From CAVOXO01 sp963700425 (GTDB lineage: Bacteria; Actinomycetota; Acidimicrobiia; Acidimicrobiales; Microtrichaceae), in NCBI GenBank assembly GCA_963700425.1, contig CAVOXO010000001.1, positions 1,302,001 to 1,366,000 on the forward strand: DNA of 64,000 nucleotides. The letters run 5' to 3'. Numbering within the stretch: position 1 is the stretch's first letter; each line of letters opens with the position of its first letter. Position numbers and translations under genes: made by a program. Of this stretch, positions 18,119-26,727 are shown piece by piece. A model generated the notes under the pieces. That model searched no databases. It saw only the letters and a list, made by a program, of their open reading frames with translations, and was not told the origin of the DNA.

Positions 18119-18832
18119 GTGACGACGCAGATCGGGGTGCTGCTCTGCGACCACGTCGACGAGCGGTTCCGCTCCGCCCTCGGAGGTGACTACGCCGAGG
18201 TCTTCGGCCGAATCCTCGGGTCGACGGATCCACCGGTGGCGACGCGGAACTACGAAGCGATCACCCGCGAGCTGCCGGCATCGCCGCAGGAGTGCGACGC
18301 CTGGTTGATCACGGGATCGCGCCACGACGCCCACTCCGACGAACCGTGGGTTCTCGATCTGGTGGGCTGGGTCCGTGACGCCGTGGCCGGCGGCGCGCGG
18401 CTGGCCGGCATCTGCTTCGGTCATCAGCTGGTCGCCCGGGCTCTCGGCGGACGAGTCGAACGTGCCTCCCGGTGGGCTGTGGGGCCTCACCGTCTCGACA
18501 TGGCGGCGACACCGTGGTTCGAGGGGGGAACCGTGTATCTCGAGGCCATGCATCGCGACATCGTGGTGGAGGCACCGCCGGGAGCGGTCGCCATCGGCCA
18601 TGGCACGACGGCGTCCGAGGCGGCGTTCATGGTCGGCGACAACGTCATCTGCGTGCAGGATCACCCCGAATTCACCTCCGAGTACGTGGAGGCCCTCATC
18701 GGCGACCGGCGGGAGCGAATCGGCCCCGACGTATGCGATGCCGCCCTGGATGCGCTTCGCCGCTGTCCCAACGACGGCCCGACGGTGTCGTCGTGGATCG
18801 TCGACGTCCTGTTGGACCGACGCATCGGCTGA
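18119..18832 (+). CDS. class I glutamine amidotransferase-like hydrolase
   Basis: A 237-aa triad hydrolase: nucleophile Cys99 in AGICFGHQLVA, with His182 and Glu184 in DHPEF. It lacks a fused synthetase domain. The GTG start lies directly after the glutamine-synthetase-like gene, so the two are probably translated together. A gamma-glutamyl hydrolase (PuuD-like) or a glutaminase subunit for an unknown partner are both possible; the context favours the former. Confidence 0.87.
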   Translation: MTTQIGVLLCDHVDERFRSALGGDYAEVFGRILGSTDPPVATRNYEAITRELPASPQECDAWLITGSRHDAHSDEPWVLDLVGWVRDAVAGGARLAGICFGHQLVARALGGRVERASRWAVGPHRLDMAATPWFEGGTVYLEAMHRDIVVEAPPGAVAIGHGTTASEAAFMVGDNVICVQDHPEFTSEYVEALIGDRRERIGPDVCDAALDALRRCPNDGPTVSSWIVDVLLDRRIG

Positions 18833-18884
18833 GCGACCCGGTCGCTCCCGACCGAGAAGCGAACCGAAGTGAGATACTGGCCCG

Positions 18885-19373
18885 ATGTCCGCGACATGGG
18901 GTGAGGTCGAGGCTCAGGCGCCGGACCTGGCGGCCGCGGTCCGTGATCGATTCGAGACGCATCGCCACCACCTCCTTGCCACGCTTCGTGCCGACGGTTC
19001 GCCGCGGCTCTCGGGAACCGAGGTCGAGTTCCTCGACGATGAGGTTCGGGTGGGGATGATGCCGGGTTCTCGGAAGCTCGACGATGTGCGCCGCGACAAC
19101 CGCGTCGAGATCCACAGTGCGCCGTTGGATGTGGAGATGACGGCTCCCGACGTCAAGCTCCACGGCGTCCTCGTCGAGCTGGGGCCGATCGATCCGGAGG
19201 ACATGGACCCTTCGGCGGCCGACGCGAGCTCACCACCGCCGTCGGACGATCCTGCCGGCTGGAGATTCGCGGTCCGCCTCTCGTCGGTATCGACGGTGGC
19301 GGTGCAGGGCGAGGAGTTGGTGATCTCGGTGTGGCGTCCGGGGGCAGGGGTCGCTGTGACGCGCCGGCACTGA
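18885..19373 (+). CDS. pyridoxamine 5'-phosphate oxidase-like flavin/F420-binding protein
   Basis: A 162-aa protein of the split-barrel (PNPOx-like) superfamily. HHLLATLRADGSPRLSGTEV and KLDDVRRDNRVEIHSAP give the standard beta-barrel and cofactor-binding pattern. These small proteins bind FMN, F420 or heme; which one, and the substrate, cannot be told. Stand-alone gene, convergent with the acyltransferase downstream. Confidence 0.8.
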   Translation: MSATWGEVEAQAPDLAAAVRDRFETHRHHLLATLRADGSPRLSGTEVEFLDDEVRVGMMPGSRKLDDVRRDNRVEIHSAPLDVEMTAPDVKLHGVLVELGPIDPEDMDPSAADASSPPPSDDPAGWRFAVRLSSVSTVAVQGEELVISVWRPGAGVAVTRRH

Positions 19374-19387
19374 CTCGCCGCCGTCGT

Positions 19388-20008
19388 TCACGACTCGATC
19401 TCGCGCAGCACCCTTGCCGGTACGCCGCCCACGATGACACCGTCGGGCACGTCCGAGGTGACGACAGCGCCGGCCGCGACGATCGAGCGTCGTCCAACCG
19501 TGACTCCGGGGAGAATGACCGCCCCGTGGCCGATCCAGGCCCCGTCGCCGATCCGGACCGGCAGGTGGTCGCCCAGCTGCTGACCGATCGGGACCTGGGG
19601 GTCGGAGAATCCGTGGTTGGCGTCGGTGATGTACACCTGTTGACCGAGCCACACGTCGTTGCCCAGCTCGACGGATTCGTGCGCGACGATGCCGCAACCG
19701 ATCCCGATCACGCACCGGTCGCCGATGACGAGCGCCCGTTCAGGAATCGACGTCTGGCCGGGTCCGTATCCCGCCCCCAGGGTGACCCAGCTGGTGATGA
19801 GGGTGTCACGGCCGATGTGGATCGACGATTCACCGTGAAGACTGAGGCACGGGAACCCGATGAGGCTTCCCTGGCCCAGGTGCCCGAAGTTCTGGGCACC
19901 CACGGCTCCGGGGTAGATGGCCCCGGCGCTCTGGATGGACGTCCACGATCGCCTGACGAGGTATCCCGCGTATCGGAAAGCCTTCCAGCGGAGAGTGGCC
20001 GGCACCAT
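19388..20008 (-). CDS. hexapeptide-repeat (left-handed beta-helix) acyltransferase
   Basis: About 206 aa from the chosen ATG. The C-terminal two thirds are imperfect hexapeptide repeats (for example VIGDRCVIGIGCGIVAH, then GAWIGHGAVILPGVTVG), with the catalytic-type His in ITDANHGFSD and a final SDVPDGVIVGGVPARV, as in sugar or serine O-acetyltransferases of the WcaF/MaaT kind. The open frame continues to 20143, but that part would overlap the divergent PAP2 gene and lacks conserved sequence. It probably acetylates a cell-surface sugar. Confidence 0.85.
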   Translation of the reverse strand: MVPATLRWKAFRYAGYLVRRSWTSIQSAGAIYPGAVGAQNFGHLGQGSLIGFPCLSLHGESSIHIGRDTLITSWVTLGAGYGPGQTSIPERALVIGDRCVIGIGCGIVAHESVELGNDVWLGQQVYITDANHGFSDPQVPIGQQLGDHLPVRIGDGAWIGHGAVILPGVTVGRRSIVAAGAVVTSDVPDGVIVGGVPARVLREIES

Positions 20009-20125
20009 CGACCGAAGACTAGGAGGGTGCGCCCATTGCGGCCACAACGCGGTGGTCGGGCGCGCCACAATGAGAGGCACCCGGATCGGAACCACCGATC
20101 CCTGACGACGGAGTGAACTGGCCCC

Positions 20126-20995
20126 ATGTGGTTGCCCTGGCAAGCGGCGCTGATTCTCGCCGCCGCCCTCTTCGGCATCGGAGTCGTGGCGAGACCGGCG
20201 CGGCGTGCCACCTGGGTGAGCCCCTGCGCCTTCGAGGCGGCCCTCGTGGCCGTTCTCTACTCGGCCTGGCAGATCGCAGGCCGTTGGTCGCTGGGATACG
20301 TCGACGGGGCGATGGATCGCGCCCAGTCGTTGTGGGACCTCGAACGTGCCGTCGGGCTCCCGTCGGAATCGTGGCTACAGGATCTGGCCCTGCCGCACTC
20401 GTGGGTCGTGCAGGCGTCGAACATCTACTACGGGGGGGCACACGTGCCCGCCATGGGGATCTGTCTGATCTGGCTCTTCCTCCGCCACCGCGAGGGCTAT
20501 CCGCGGTGGCGGACGTTGCTGGCGCTCAGTACGGCGGGGTGTCTCGTCATCCAACTCCTTCCCGTGGCTCCGCCCCGGTTCCTCGCCGCGACGGGGATGG
20601 TCGACACCGGCATCACCTACGGACAGTCGGTCTACACGGCGTTCGGGTCGACCAACGCCGGTCAACTCCAGGCCATGCCGTCGATCCACGTGGCATGGGC
20701 CGTCCTCGTCGGATGGGCGGTGTGGCGTGAGTCGGGCTCGTCGTGGCGCGTCATCGGTCCGGCGCACGCCGTCCTCACGATGCTCGTCGTGGTGGTGACC
20801 GCCAATCATTTCTGGGCGGACGGAATCGTGGCGATCGCCATTCTCGCCATCCTCTTCCGCATCGACTCCATGGTCCGGAGTCGTGGCCCGCTGACCACCC
20901 CTGCGAGGGTCGGAACTCAGGTCGAGTCCACCGAGTCGGCGGCGGATCCCGAGCCGATCACGGCGGCGATGAGCGCCTCTGTCGACGGGTCATAG
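20126..20995 (+). CDS. PAP2-superfamily membrane phosphatase / inositolphosphotransferase-like
   Basis: A 289-aa polytopic membrane protein with about six hydrophobic segments. The PAP2 active-site motifs are AMPSIHVAWAV (His) and ANHFWADGI (His, Asp). The layout, with a long first half and the motifs near the C-terminus, fits the Aur1/Ipt1-like PAP2_3 group that acts on lipid or inositol phosphates in the membrane. Its 3' end overlaps pgi by 79 nt on the opposite strand, which is unusually long. Confidence 0.87.
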   Translation: MWLPWQAALILAAALFGIGVVARPARRATWVSPCAFEAALVAVLYSAWQIAGRWSLGYVDGAMDRAQSLWDLERAVGLPSESWLQDLALPHSWVVQASNIYYGGAHVPAMGICLIWLFLRHREGYPRWRTLLALSTAGCLVIQLLPVAPPRFLAATGMVDTGITYGQSVYTAFGSTNAGQLQAMPSIHVAWAVLVGWAVWRESGSSWRVIGPAHAVLTMLVVVVTANHFWADGIVAIAILAILFRIDSMVRSRGPLTTPARVGTQVESTESAADPEPITAAMSASVDGS

Positions 20996-22566
20996 GTCCC
21001 CGATGCTTCCGCGCCCGACAGCGAATCGATGATCGGCCTGGCCAGTTCCTTGCCGAGCTCGACTCCCCACTGGTCGAACGATCCCACACCCCAGAGCGCG
21101 CCCTGGGCGAATGTCCGGTGCTCGTAGAACGCGACCAGCTGTCCGAGTCGCCGCGCGTCGAGTTGGTCGGCGAGCAGGGTGGTCGAGGGGCGGTTCCCCG
21201 GGAAGGTCCGATGAGCCACCAGCTCCTCGGGACATCCCGCGTCGCGTAGCTCCTCGGGCGTGCGGCCGAACGCCAGGGCGGCGCTCTGGGCGAACATGTT
21301 CCCCACGAGGATCCGATGCGCCTCGGGGTCGAGGCCGACGTGGGGATGCGCGGTGCCGATGAAGTCCACGGGGATCACCGATGTCCCCTGGTGCAGCAAC
21401 TGGAAGAAGGCGTGTTGTCCATTGGTGCCCGGTTCGCCCCACACGATCGGGCCGCTGGCCACGTCGACGGTTGTTCCGTCGAGGCGCACCCTCTTGCCGT
21501 TGCTCTCCATGTCGAGTTGTTGGAGAAAGGCGGGGAAACGTTCGAGCCTCTGCAGGTAGGGGACGACGGCGTGTGTCTCCATGCCGAGGAAGTTCCGGTT
21601 CCACACGCCGATGAGAGCGGCGAGAAGCGGAACGTTCTGTTGATCGGATTGTCCGACCCAGTGGAGATCGCCGTCGCGGGCACCCGCCAGCAGATCGTCG
21701 AAGCGGTTGGGTCCGATGGCCAACATGAGGGCGAGACCGACCGCCGAGCACAACGAGTAGCGGCCTCCGACCCAGTCCCAGAAGCCGAAGACGTGATCCG
21801 CGTCGATGCCGAACTCCACGGCCCGGTCGGTCGCCGAGGATGCGGCCACGAAATGCGACGTCACGGCGTCAGCTCCGAGCGACTCCACGATCCACTCCCG
21901 GGAGCGTCGGGCGTTGGACATGGTTTCCGCGGTCGTGAAGGTCTTCGAGACCACGACGAACAACGTCGTGTCCGGTCGGGCATCCACCAGCGCGTCGGCA
22001 AGGTGGCTGGGGTCGACGTTCGAGACGAACCGGACGTCGGGGCCCGCGTCGGTCCGGTCGGTCAATGCGCCGGCCGCCATGGCCGGGCCGAGGTCGGATC
22101 CACCGATCCCGATGTTCACCACCGTCGAGATGGGCTCTCCGCCGTGCCCCTTCCATTCGCCCGACCGCACCCGCGTCGCGAAGTCGGCCATTGCGGCGCG
22201 CACGGTGAGAACGTCGGGAACGACGTCGCGTCCGTCGACGATGAACGCGTCTCCGTCGACGGCTCGGAGCGCCGGGTGCATGACGGCGCGGTTCTCGGTC
22301 GAGTTGATGTGGTGACCGTCCCACATCGCCTGCCGTGCCTCGGGGACACCGACAGCATTCGCCAGATCCAACAACAGCTCCACGGTCTCGACCGTGATCA
22401 GGTTCTTCGAGGCGTCGACGCGCCAATCCCCGAAACGGAACGTCAGGTCGTCGACGCGGCCGGGGTCTTCGGCGAACAGGCGTCGCAGGTCGAGGTGGGC
22501 GATCTCGGTCGCATGGCGCTCGAGCGCCGCCCATTGTGGTGTGGCCGCCGGCCCTCCGTTGGGCAT
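20917..22566 (-). CDS. pgi: glucose-6-phosphate isomerase
   Basis: A 549-aa glycolytic enzyme interconverting glucose-6-phosphate and fructose-6-phosphate. Motifs include VNIGIGGSDLGPAMA, VVVSKTFTTAETM, WDWVGGRYSLCSAVG and QLLHQGTSVIPVDFIG, all typical of the long bacterial/eukaryotic form. Length and start are normal. The coding end reaches 79 nt into the convergent PAP2 gene. Confidence 0.97.
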   Translation of the reverse strand: MPNGGPAATPQWAALERHATEIAHLDLRRLFAEDPGRVDDLTFRFGDWRVDASKNLITVETVELLLDLANAVGVPEARQAMWDGHHINSTENRAVMHPALRAVDGDAFIVDGRDVVPDVLTVRAAMADFATRVRSGEWKGHGGEPISTVVNIGIGGSDLGPAMAAGALTDRTDAGPDVRFVSNVDPSHLADALVDARPDTTLFVVVSKTFTTAETMSNARRSREWIVESLGADAVTSHFVAASSATDRAVEFGIDADHVFGFWDWVGGRYSLCSAVGLALMLAIGPNRFDDLLAGARDGDLHWVGQSDQQNVPLLAALIGVWNRNFLGMETHAVVPYLQRLERFPAFLQQLDMESNGKRVRLDGTTVDVASGPIVWGEPGTNGQHAFFQLLHQGTSVIPVDFIGTAHPHVGLDPEAHRILVGNMFAQSAALAFGRTPEELRDAGCPEELVAHRTFPGNRPSTTLLADQLDARRLGQLVAFYEHRTFAQGALWGVGSFDQWGVELGKELARPIIDSLSGAEASGTYDPSTEALIAAVIGSGSAADSVDST

Positions 22567-22619
22567 GGATCAGTCCTCCCGCAGGTCGTGAACCCACGAA
22601 CGATATCGGGGGGCCGCGT

Positions 22620-23804
22620 TCAGTCCGAGGAGGGTTGCTCGGGGAGTTTGGCAATGCGTCGGCGGCGCCGGCGTCGGGGTGCCACGAGGTCACGCATCGC
22701 ATCGAGTCGACCGAAACACAACAGGCGATCGCTGGTCTCGAGAACTCGTTTCCCACTCGGATTGGGTACCACCGTCGTCCCCCGCTGAAGGGTGAGCACG
22801 GTGATGTCACGGTCCTTCAGGTCGGTTTCCGCCAGGGTCATTCCCACCATCGCCCCTTCGTGGACGACGATCTCGGCCACGCCGTAGGACGTGGACACGG
22901 TGAGTCGTTGACGGATGTCGATGTCGGGAAACGCCACCTGGTCGCCGATGAAATCGATCATCGCCCCCGCCACGTCAAGGTCGGTCGCGGTCTCGATTCC
23001 CATCAGCCCCGGAGAGGAGTTCACCTCGAGCACCAGAGGCCCCTCGTTGCTCTCCAGAAGGTCCACCCCGGCGATCCGCAGACCCATGATCTGGGCCGCA
23101 CGAACCGCCACGTCGGCGACGTCGGACGCGAGCGTGACCTTCTCTGCGGTTCCCCCACGGTGCACGTTGGAGCGGAACTCGTCGCCGATGGCGGAGCGGC
23201 GCATGGCTGCGACCACACGGTCACCGACCACCAGGGCGCGGATGTCACGGCCTTTGGACTCGGCGATGAACTGCTGGACGAGGACGTTCTGCTTGGTGCT
23301 CTGCAGGGTTTCGATGATGGCTTCTGCGATCTTCGGGTTCTCGGCCAGAATCACGCCGATTCCCTGGGTGCCCTCGAGCAACTTGATGATCACCGGTGCC
23401 CCACCGACCCGTTCGATGGCGGGGGGGACGTCCTTGCGGTCGCGCACGAACGTCGTCGCCGGAATCCCTATCTGGTGGCGGGACAGGATCTGAATGGCGC
23501 GTAGCTTGTCGCGGGCGTTGGCAATGCCGTTCGCGGTGTTGGGGGTGTAGACGTCCATCTGTTCGAACTGGCGCACCACCGCGGTGCCGAAGTAGGTGAT
23601 CGACGCTCCGATCCGCGGCAGCACCGAGTCGTAGTGGCTGAGTTGCCTGCCCCGGTACTGCAGATCGGGTTCCTCGCTCGCGAGATCGATGGCGAAACGG
23701 AGGGTGTCGAGCACCTTCACCTTGTGGCCGCGGTCGATGGCGGCCTCGCGTAGTCGTCGGGTGCTGTAGGAGTTGGGCGAGCGGGACAGGAGGGCGAGTT
23801 TCAA
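22620..23804 (-). CDS. RimK-type ATP-grasp ligase fused to a TrkA-C (RCK_C)-like domain
   Basis: A 394-aa protein. Residues 1 to about 295 are a RimK-family ligase: MKLALLSRSPNSYSTRRL, then PVIIKLLEGTQGIGVILAE (ATP-grasp), RDIRALVVGDRVVAAMRR and LVLEVNSSPGLMGIE (metal-binding Glu/Asn). RimK proteins add glutamate to a carboxylate, originally ribosomal protein S6. Residues about 305-375 resemble a TrkA-C regulatory domain (VAEIVVHEGAMVGMTLAE, then DRLLCFGRL), followed by an arginine-rich tail. Ordinary RimK is about 300 aa, so this is a fusion. The start is TTG. It is followed (upstream on the map) by a deacylase and a retropepsin-like protein on the same strand. Confidence 0.9.
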   Translation of the reverse strand: MKLALLSRSPNSYSTRRLREAAIDRGHKVKVLDTLRFAIDLASEEPDLQYRGRQLSHYDSVLPRIGASITYFGTAVVRQFEQMDVYTPNTANGIANARDKLRAIQILSRHQIGIPATTFVRDRKDVPPAIERVGGAPVIIKLLEGTQGIGVILAENPKIAEAIIETLQSTKQNVLVQQFIAESKGRDIRALVVGDRVVAAMRRSAIGDEFRSNVHRGGTAEKVTLASDVADVAVRAAQIMGLRIAGVDLLESNEGPLVLEVNSSPGLMGIETATDLDVAGAMIDFIGDQVAFPDIDIRQRLTVSTSYGVAEIVVHEGAMVGMTLAETDLKDRDITVLTLQRGTTVVPNPSGKRVLETSDRLLCFGRLDAMRDLVAPRRRRRRRIAKLPEQPSSD

Positions 23805-23818
23805 CGGAGGGGACTCCT

Positions 23819-24760
23819 TCAGATTTCGGCGATGTGGAACAGGGCGTCCGCGCGGTGCACGACCGCCACCTCGGTACGCCCGATGATGATGCCGTCGACA
23901 GGGGATCGGACCACGCGGCGATCGGTACCGATCGCGTTGACCACCGTCGCGATGATCTCGCGCTTGGCGACGTCGGCGCCCAGCGGTGTGGGGGACGTCA
24001 ACAGCCCGCTCATCGGGGCGCGCACCCAGGTGGACGCGGTGGCGACGCGGGTCGGCCTGCCGGGCTCCGGAGCCTGATCGATCATGTCCAGGCCCTTCAT
24101 CACCCGGAGGACGCCCCCGACGCCTTCGGCGATGGCCTCGTCGTTGAATCGCAGCGCTTCCCCCGCTTCGTACACCACCACTCTGCGACCGGTTCGGGCC
24201 ACGGCGTCGCGAAGCGAACCCCGGCGGAGAGGAGCGTTGAGGATGACCGGCGGGGCGAAGAGGTCGGCGAGGGCCGACGTGGGTCCGTCGGAGAGGTCGG
24301 CTCGGATCTGGGGCGAGTTCGAGCGGGCATTGGATCCCGTGTGCAGGTCGATTCCCACGTCGCAGCGGGTCACGACCTCCGCCATGAAGAGCGCGGCCAG
24401 CCGTGAGGCCAGCGAACCCCTCGGCGAGCCGGGGAACGATCGGTTGAGGTCGCGACGGTCCGGGAGGTAGCGGTCGCCCGCAACGAATCCGTGCACGTTG
24501 ACGATGGGCACGGCCAGCAGGTGACCGCGCATCTCCGAAGGGTCGATCGTGCCCAGGACCTCCCGTATGATCTCGACGCCGCAGATCTCGTCGCCGTGGA
24601 TCGCCGCGGCCACGAAGATGCCGGGTCCGTCCTCCGCCCCGTTGAGGGCGATGACCGGCACGGCGACCATCGATCCCGAAGGAAGACGGGCCAGTTGGAG
24701 CTCGGTCTCGCCTCGTGTCCCGGGCGGTACGAGGAGTGACCCGATCGCGAGCGGCGTCAC
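23819..24760 (-). CDS. succinylglutamate desuccinylase/aspartoacylase family zinc hydrolase
   Basis: A 313-aa M14-like zinc amidohydrolase. Zinc ligands are in AAIHGDEICG (His, Glu) and GIDLHTGS (His). It cleaves N-acyl amino acids or related amides in its family. The C-terminal about 80 residues form a biotinyl/lipoyl-like beta domain (VRAPMSGLLTSPTPLGADV), common in this subgroup. The start overlaps the retropepsin-like gene stop by 4 nt and the stop lies 14 nt before the RimK start, so the three genes form one operon. Substrate unknown. Confidence 0.9.
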   Translation of the reverse strand: MTPLAIGSLLVPPGTRGETELQLARLPSGSMVAVPVIALNGAEDGPGIFVAAAIHGDEICGVEIIREVLGTIDPSEMRGHLLAVPIVNVHGFVAGDRYLPDRRDLNRSFPGSPRGSLASRLAALFMAEVVTRCDVGIDLHTGSNARSNSPQIRADLSDGPTSALADLFAPPVILNAPLRRGSLRDAVARTGRRVVVYEAGEALRFNDEAIAEGVGGVLRVMKGLDMIDQAPEPGRPTRVATASTWVRAPMSGLLTSPTPLGADVAKREIIATVVNAIGTDRRVVRSPVDGIIIGRTEVAVVHRADALFHIAEI

Positions 24761-25203
24761 GGGAAGGCGTTTCGGGGTGGGCCGGCCAGGAAGGACCGCG
24801 ACGGGTTGACCAGGTAGCGGCGGCGCAGAGCGCGTCGCCCGATCAACATCCTGAATCCCATGGAATCCCGTCGCGTCAACGTCACGTCGATGGGCGTCAC
24901 CCGATCACCGATCTTCAGCATCGTGTGCACGACGGGCCGAACCTCGGTCTCACCGGAGCTGCTGCGAACCCGGCGGTGGTCGACGACGGGAAGTTCGACG
25001 GTGACCGAGGGGGTGCGCGAACGCTGGCGGGGATGGATCTCGAAACGGACCCACTCAGCACCATCGCGTTCGAAGGACACGAGCTTGGAGGCGTGGAGCG
25101 CGGATGTCGTGGCCCCGGTGTCGACCTTGGCCTTGAGTCCGGTCACGCCGAGTTCGGGAAGTTCGACCCATTCCCTCCAGCCGACCACGGTCCTCTCGGC
25201 CAA
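24757..25203 (-). CDS. RimB-like retropepsin-fold protein (ATP-dependent zinc protease family)
   Basis: A 148-aa protein of the PF05618 family, an aspartic-protease-like fold often annotated as ATP-dependent zinc protease. The key motif is KVDTGATTSALHA, equivalent to the DTGA of retropepsins, with a C-terminal MGFRMLIGRRAL. A TTG start is chosen because AAAGGA lies 8 nt upstream and the family begins here; the open frame upstream has no homology-like features. In Pseudomonas, rimB sits beside rimK and acts on its polyglutamate product; the same partnership is likely here. Confidence 0.85.
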   Translation of the reverse strand: MAERTVVGWREWVELPELGVTGLKAKVDTGATTSALHASKLVSFERDGAEWVRFEIHPRQRSRTPSVTVELPVVDHRRVRSSSGETEVRPVVHTMLKIGDRVTPIDVTLTRRDSMGFRMLIGRRALRRRYLVNPSRSFLAGPPRNAFP

Positions 25204-25300
25204 CCCCGTTCCTTTCGTCGACGATCGGTCGACGATAGCCGCGCCATGAGTCGGGGTCCGCGATGGAGCGCGCTGCGGAGGGCTGTCGTAGCCTCGTGCG

Positions 25301-26644
25301 ATGTCGGTCGGCGTCGTGTGGTTCAGGAGCGATCTGCGGGTCGTGGACAACCCGGCCTGGGACGATGCGACCCGACGCCACTCCGACGTCGTGGCGCTCG
25401 TGGTGGTCGACCCCTTCATCATCTCGCGGGCCGGGTCGTTCCGTCGGGAAGCCCATGCGGGATACGTCCGCTCGCTCGACGAGTCGCTGGGCGGGCTGCT
25501 GACGATCCGGGTCGGGGAGTCACACGACGAGGTCTGCCGGGTGGTCGAGGAGAGCGGGGCCGATGCGCTCTACTTCAACGGCGACGTCACCGCGTTCGCC
25601 CGACGTCGTGACGTTGCGGTCGCCGGTTCGGTCGACCGGATGGGGGTGGAGATCGGCGAGCACTGGGGCACTCTCGTTCACGAACCAGGAGCGGTGACGG
25701 CCGCGACGGGCAGGGTCAGCCGGGTGTTCTCCCCGTTCCACCGACGGTGGGCCGCGGCACCCTGGACGCAGTGGCCGGATGAGGGTGACGCCGTCGTGCG
25801 CCGTCTCGACCGGGAAGAACTCGACGCACCACGGGAGTGGAGCGAACGATTCGGCTCCCAGGCCGTGGACGACAGAGTCGACCGTGCCGTCGAGCGGAGC
25901 GAGGACTACGAGGCACTCAGGAACACCCCCGCGGTCGACGGTACGACCGGGCTGTCGACCGACCTGACCTTCGGGGCGGTGTCCCCGCGGAGCCTGATCG
26001 AGGCACTGGGCGACGGGGAGGGACCCGGCTCCCTGATCCGCCAGCTGGCCTGGCGCGACTGGTACCACCACCTCTTTGCCGAGATGCCCGAGTTGGCCAC
26101 CACCCCGATGGCGACGACCCGCGCATCGATTCCGTGGCGCGACGCCCCCGATGAGGTCGATGCCTGGGTGGCCGGCCGAACCGGGTACCCCCTGGTCGAT
26201 GCCGGAATGCGGCAGTTGGCCGCCACGGGGTGGATGCACAACCGGGTTCGGATGGTGACGGCGTCGTTTCTCGTCAAGGACCTGCTGGTGGAGTGGACGG
26301 TGGGCGAGAGGTACTTCCGCCGGATCCTGATCGATGCCGACATCCCCCAGAACGCCGGGAACTGGCAGTGGGTGGCCGGGACCGGTCCGGACTCCGCACC
26401 GTTCTTCAGGGTGCTCAATCCCACGACCCAGAGCCGCAGATTCGATCCGAACGGGACCTACATCCGACGGTGGGTGCCGGAGCTGGCCGGCCTGGACGAC
26501 AGGACGATCCACGATCCGTCGACTGCGTCACCGCTCGACCTGATGGCGTCGGGCGTCATTCTCGGCGACACCTACCCCTTCCCGCTCGTCGACCATGCCG
26601 AGGCACGCCAGCGGGCGCTCACCGCCTACCGGATCCACACCTGA
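25301..26644 (+). CDS. phrB: deoxyribodipyrimidine photolyase (cryptochrome/photolyase class I)
   Basis: A 447-aa light-dependent DNA repair enzyme. The N-terminal antenna domain starts VVWFRSDLRVVDNPAW; the FAD domain has QLAWRDWYHHLF, TGYPLVDAGMRQL, GWMHNRVRMVTASFLVKDLL and NWQWVAGTGPDSAPFFRVLN, the standard photolyase signature. Length is close to E. coli PhrB. Divergent from the RimB-like gene with about 97 bp between starts. A 6-4 photolyase or cryptochrome role is less likely but not excluded. Confidence 0.93.
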   Translation: MSVGVVWFRSDLRVVDNPAWDDATRRHSDVVALVVVDPFIISRAGSFRREAHAGYVRSLDESLGGLLTIRVGESHDEVCRVVEESGADALYFNGDVTAFARRRDVAVAGSVDRMGVEIGEHWGTLVHEPGAVTAATGRVSRVFSPFHRRWAAAPWTQWPDEGDAVVRRLDREELDAPREWSERFGSQAVDDRVDRAVERSEDYEALRNTPAVDGTTGLSTDLTFGAVSPRSLIEALGDGEGPGSLIRQLAWRDWYHHLFAEMPELATTPMATTRASIPWRDAPDEVDAWVAGRTGYPLVDAGMRQLAATGWMHNRVRMVTASFLVKDLLVEWTVGERYFRRILIDADIPQNAGNWQWVAGTGPDSAPFFRVLNPTTQSRRFDPNGTYIRRWVPELAGLDDRTIHDPSTASPLDLMASGVILGDTYPFPLVDHAEARQRALTAYRIHT

Positions 26645-26660
26645 GCCGACGGCCCGTGTC

Positions 26661-26690
26661 GCATCCGTTCGGTGTGTCCGCCCCGTAGAC
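26661..26690 (+). promoter_or_regulatory. predicted ECF (SigK-like) promoter of the sigma gene
   Basis: A -35 element GCATCC (26661-26666) and a -10 element CCGTAGAC (26683-26690) are separated by 16 nt. The same two elements with the same spacing lie before the fasciclin gene at 28072-28101. Both resemble the published mycobacterial SigK consensus (CCATCC, about 16-17 nt, CCGAAT). The predicted transcript would start near 26697, upstream of the sigma gene, implying autoregulation. Confidence 0.75.
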
Positions 26691-26727
26691 ATCACATGTC
26701 GAGCACCAAGATCCTCCGGCGGTCGTC

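Noticed and set aside
21316..22788. 490-aa plus-strand open frame opposite pgi
   Set aside because: Rich in His, Gly, Arg and Val as expected of an antisense shadow of a high-GC gene; pgi on the other strand is unmistakable.
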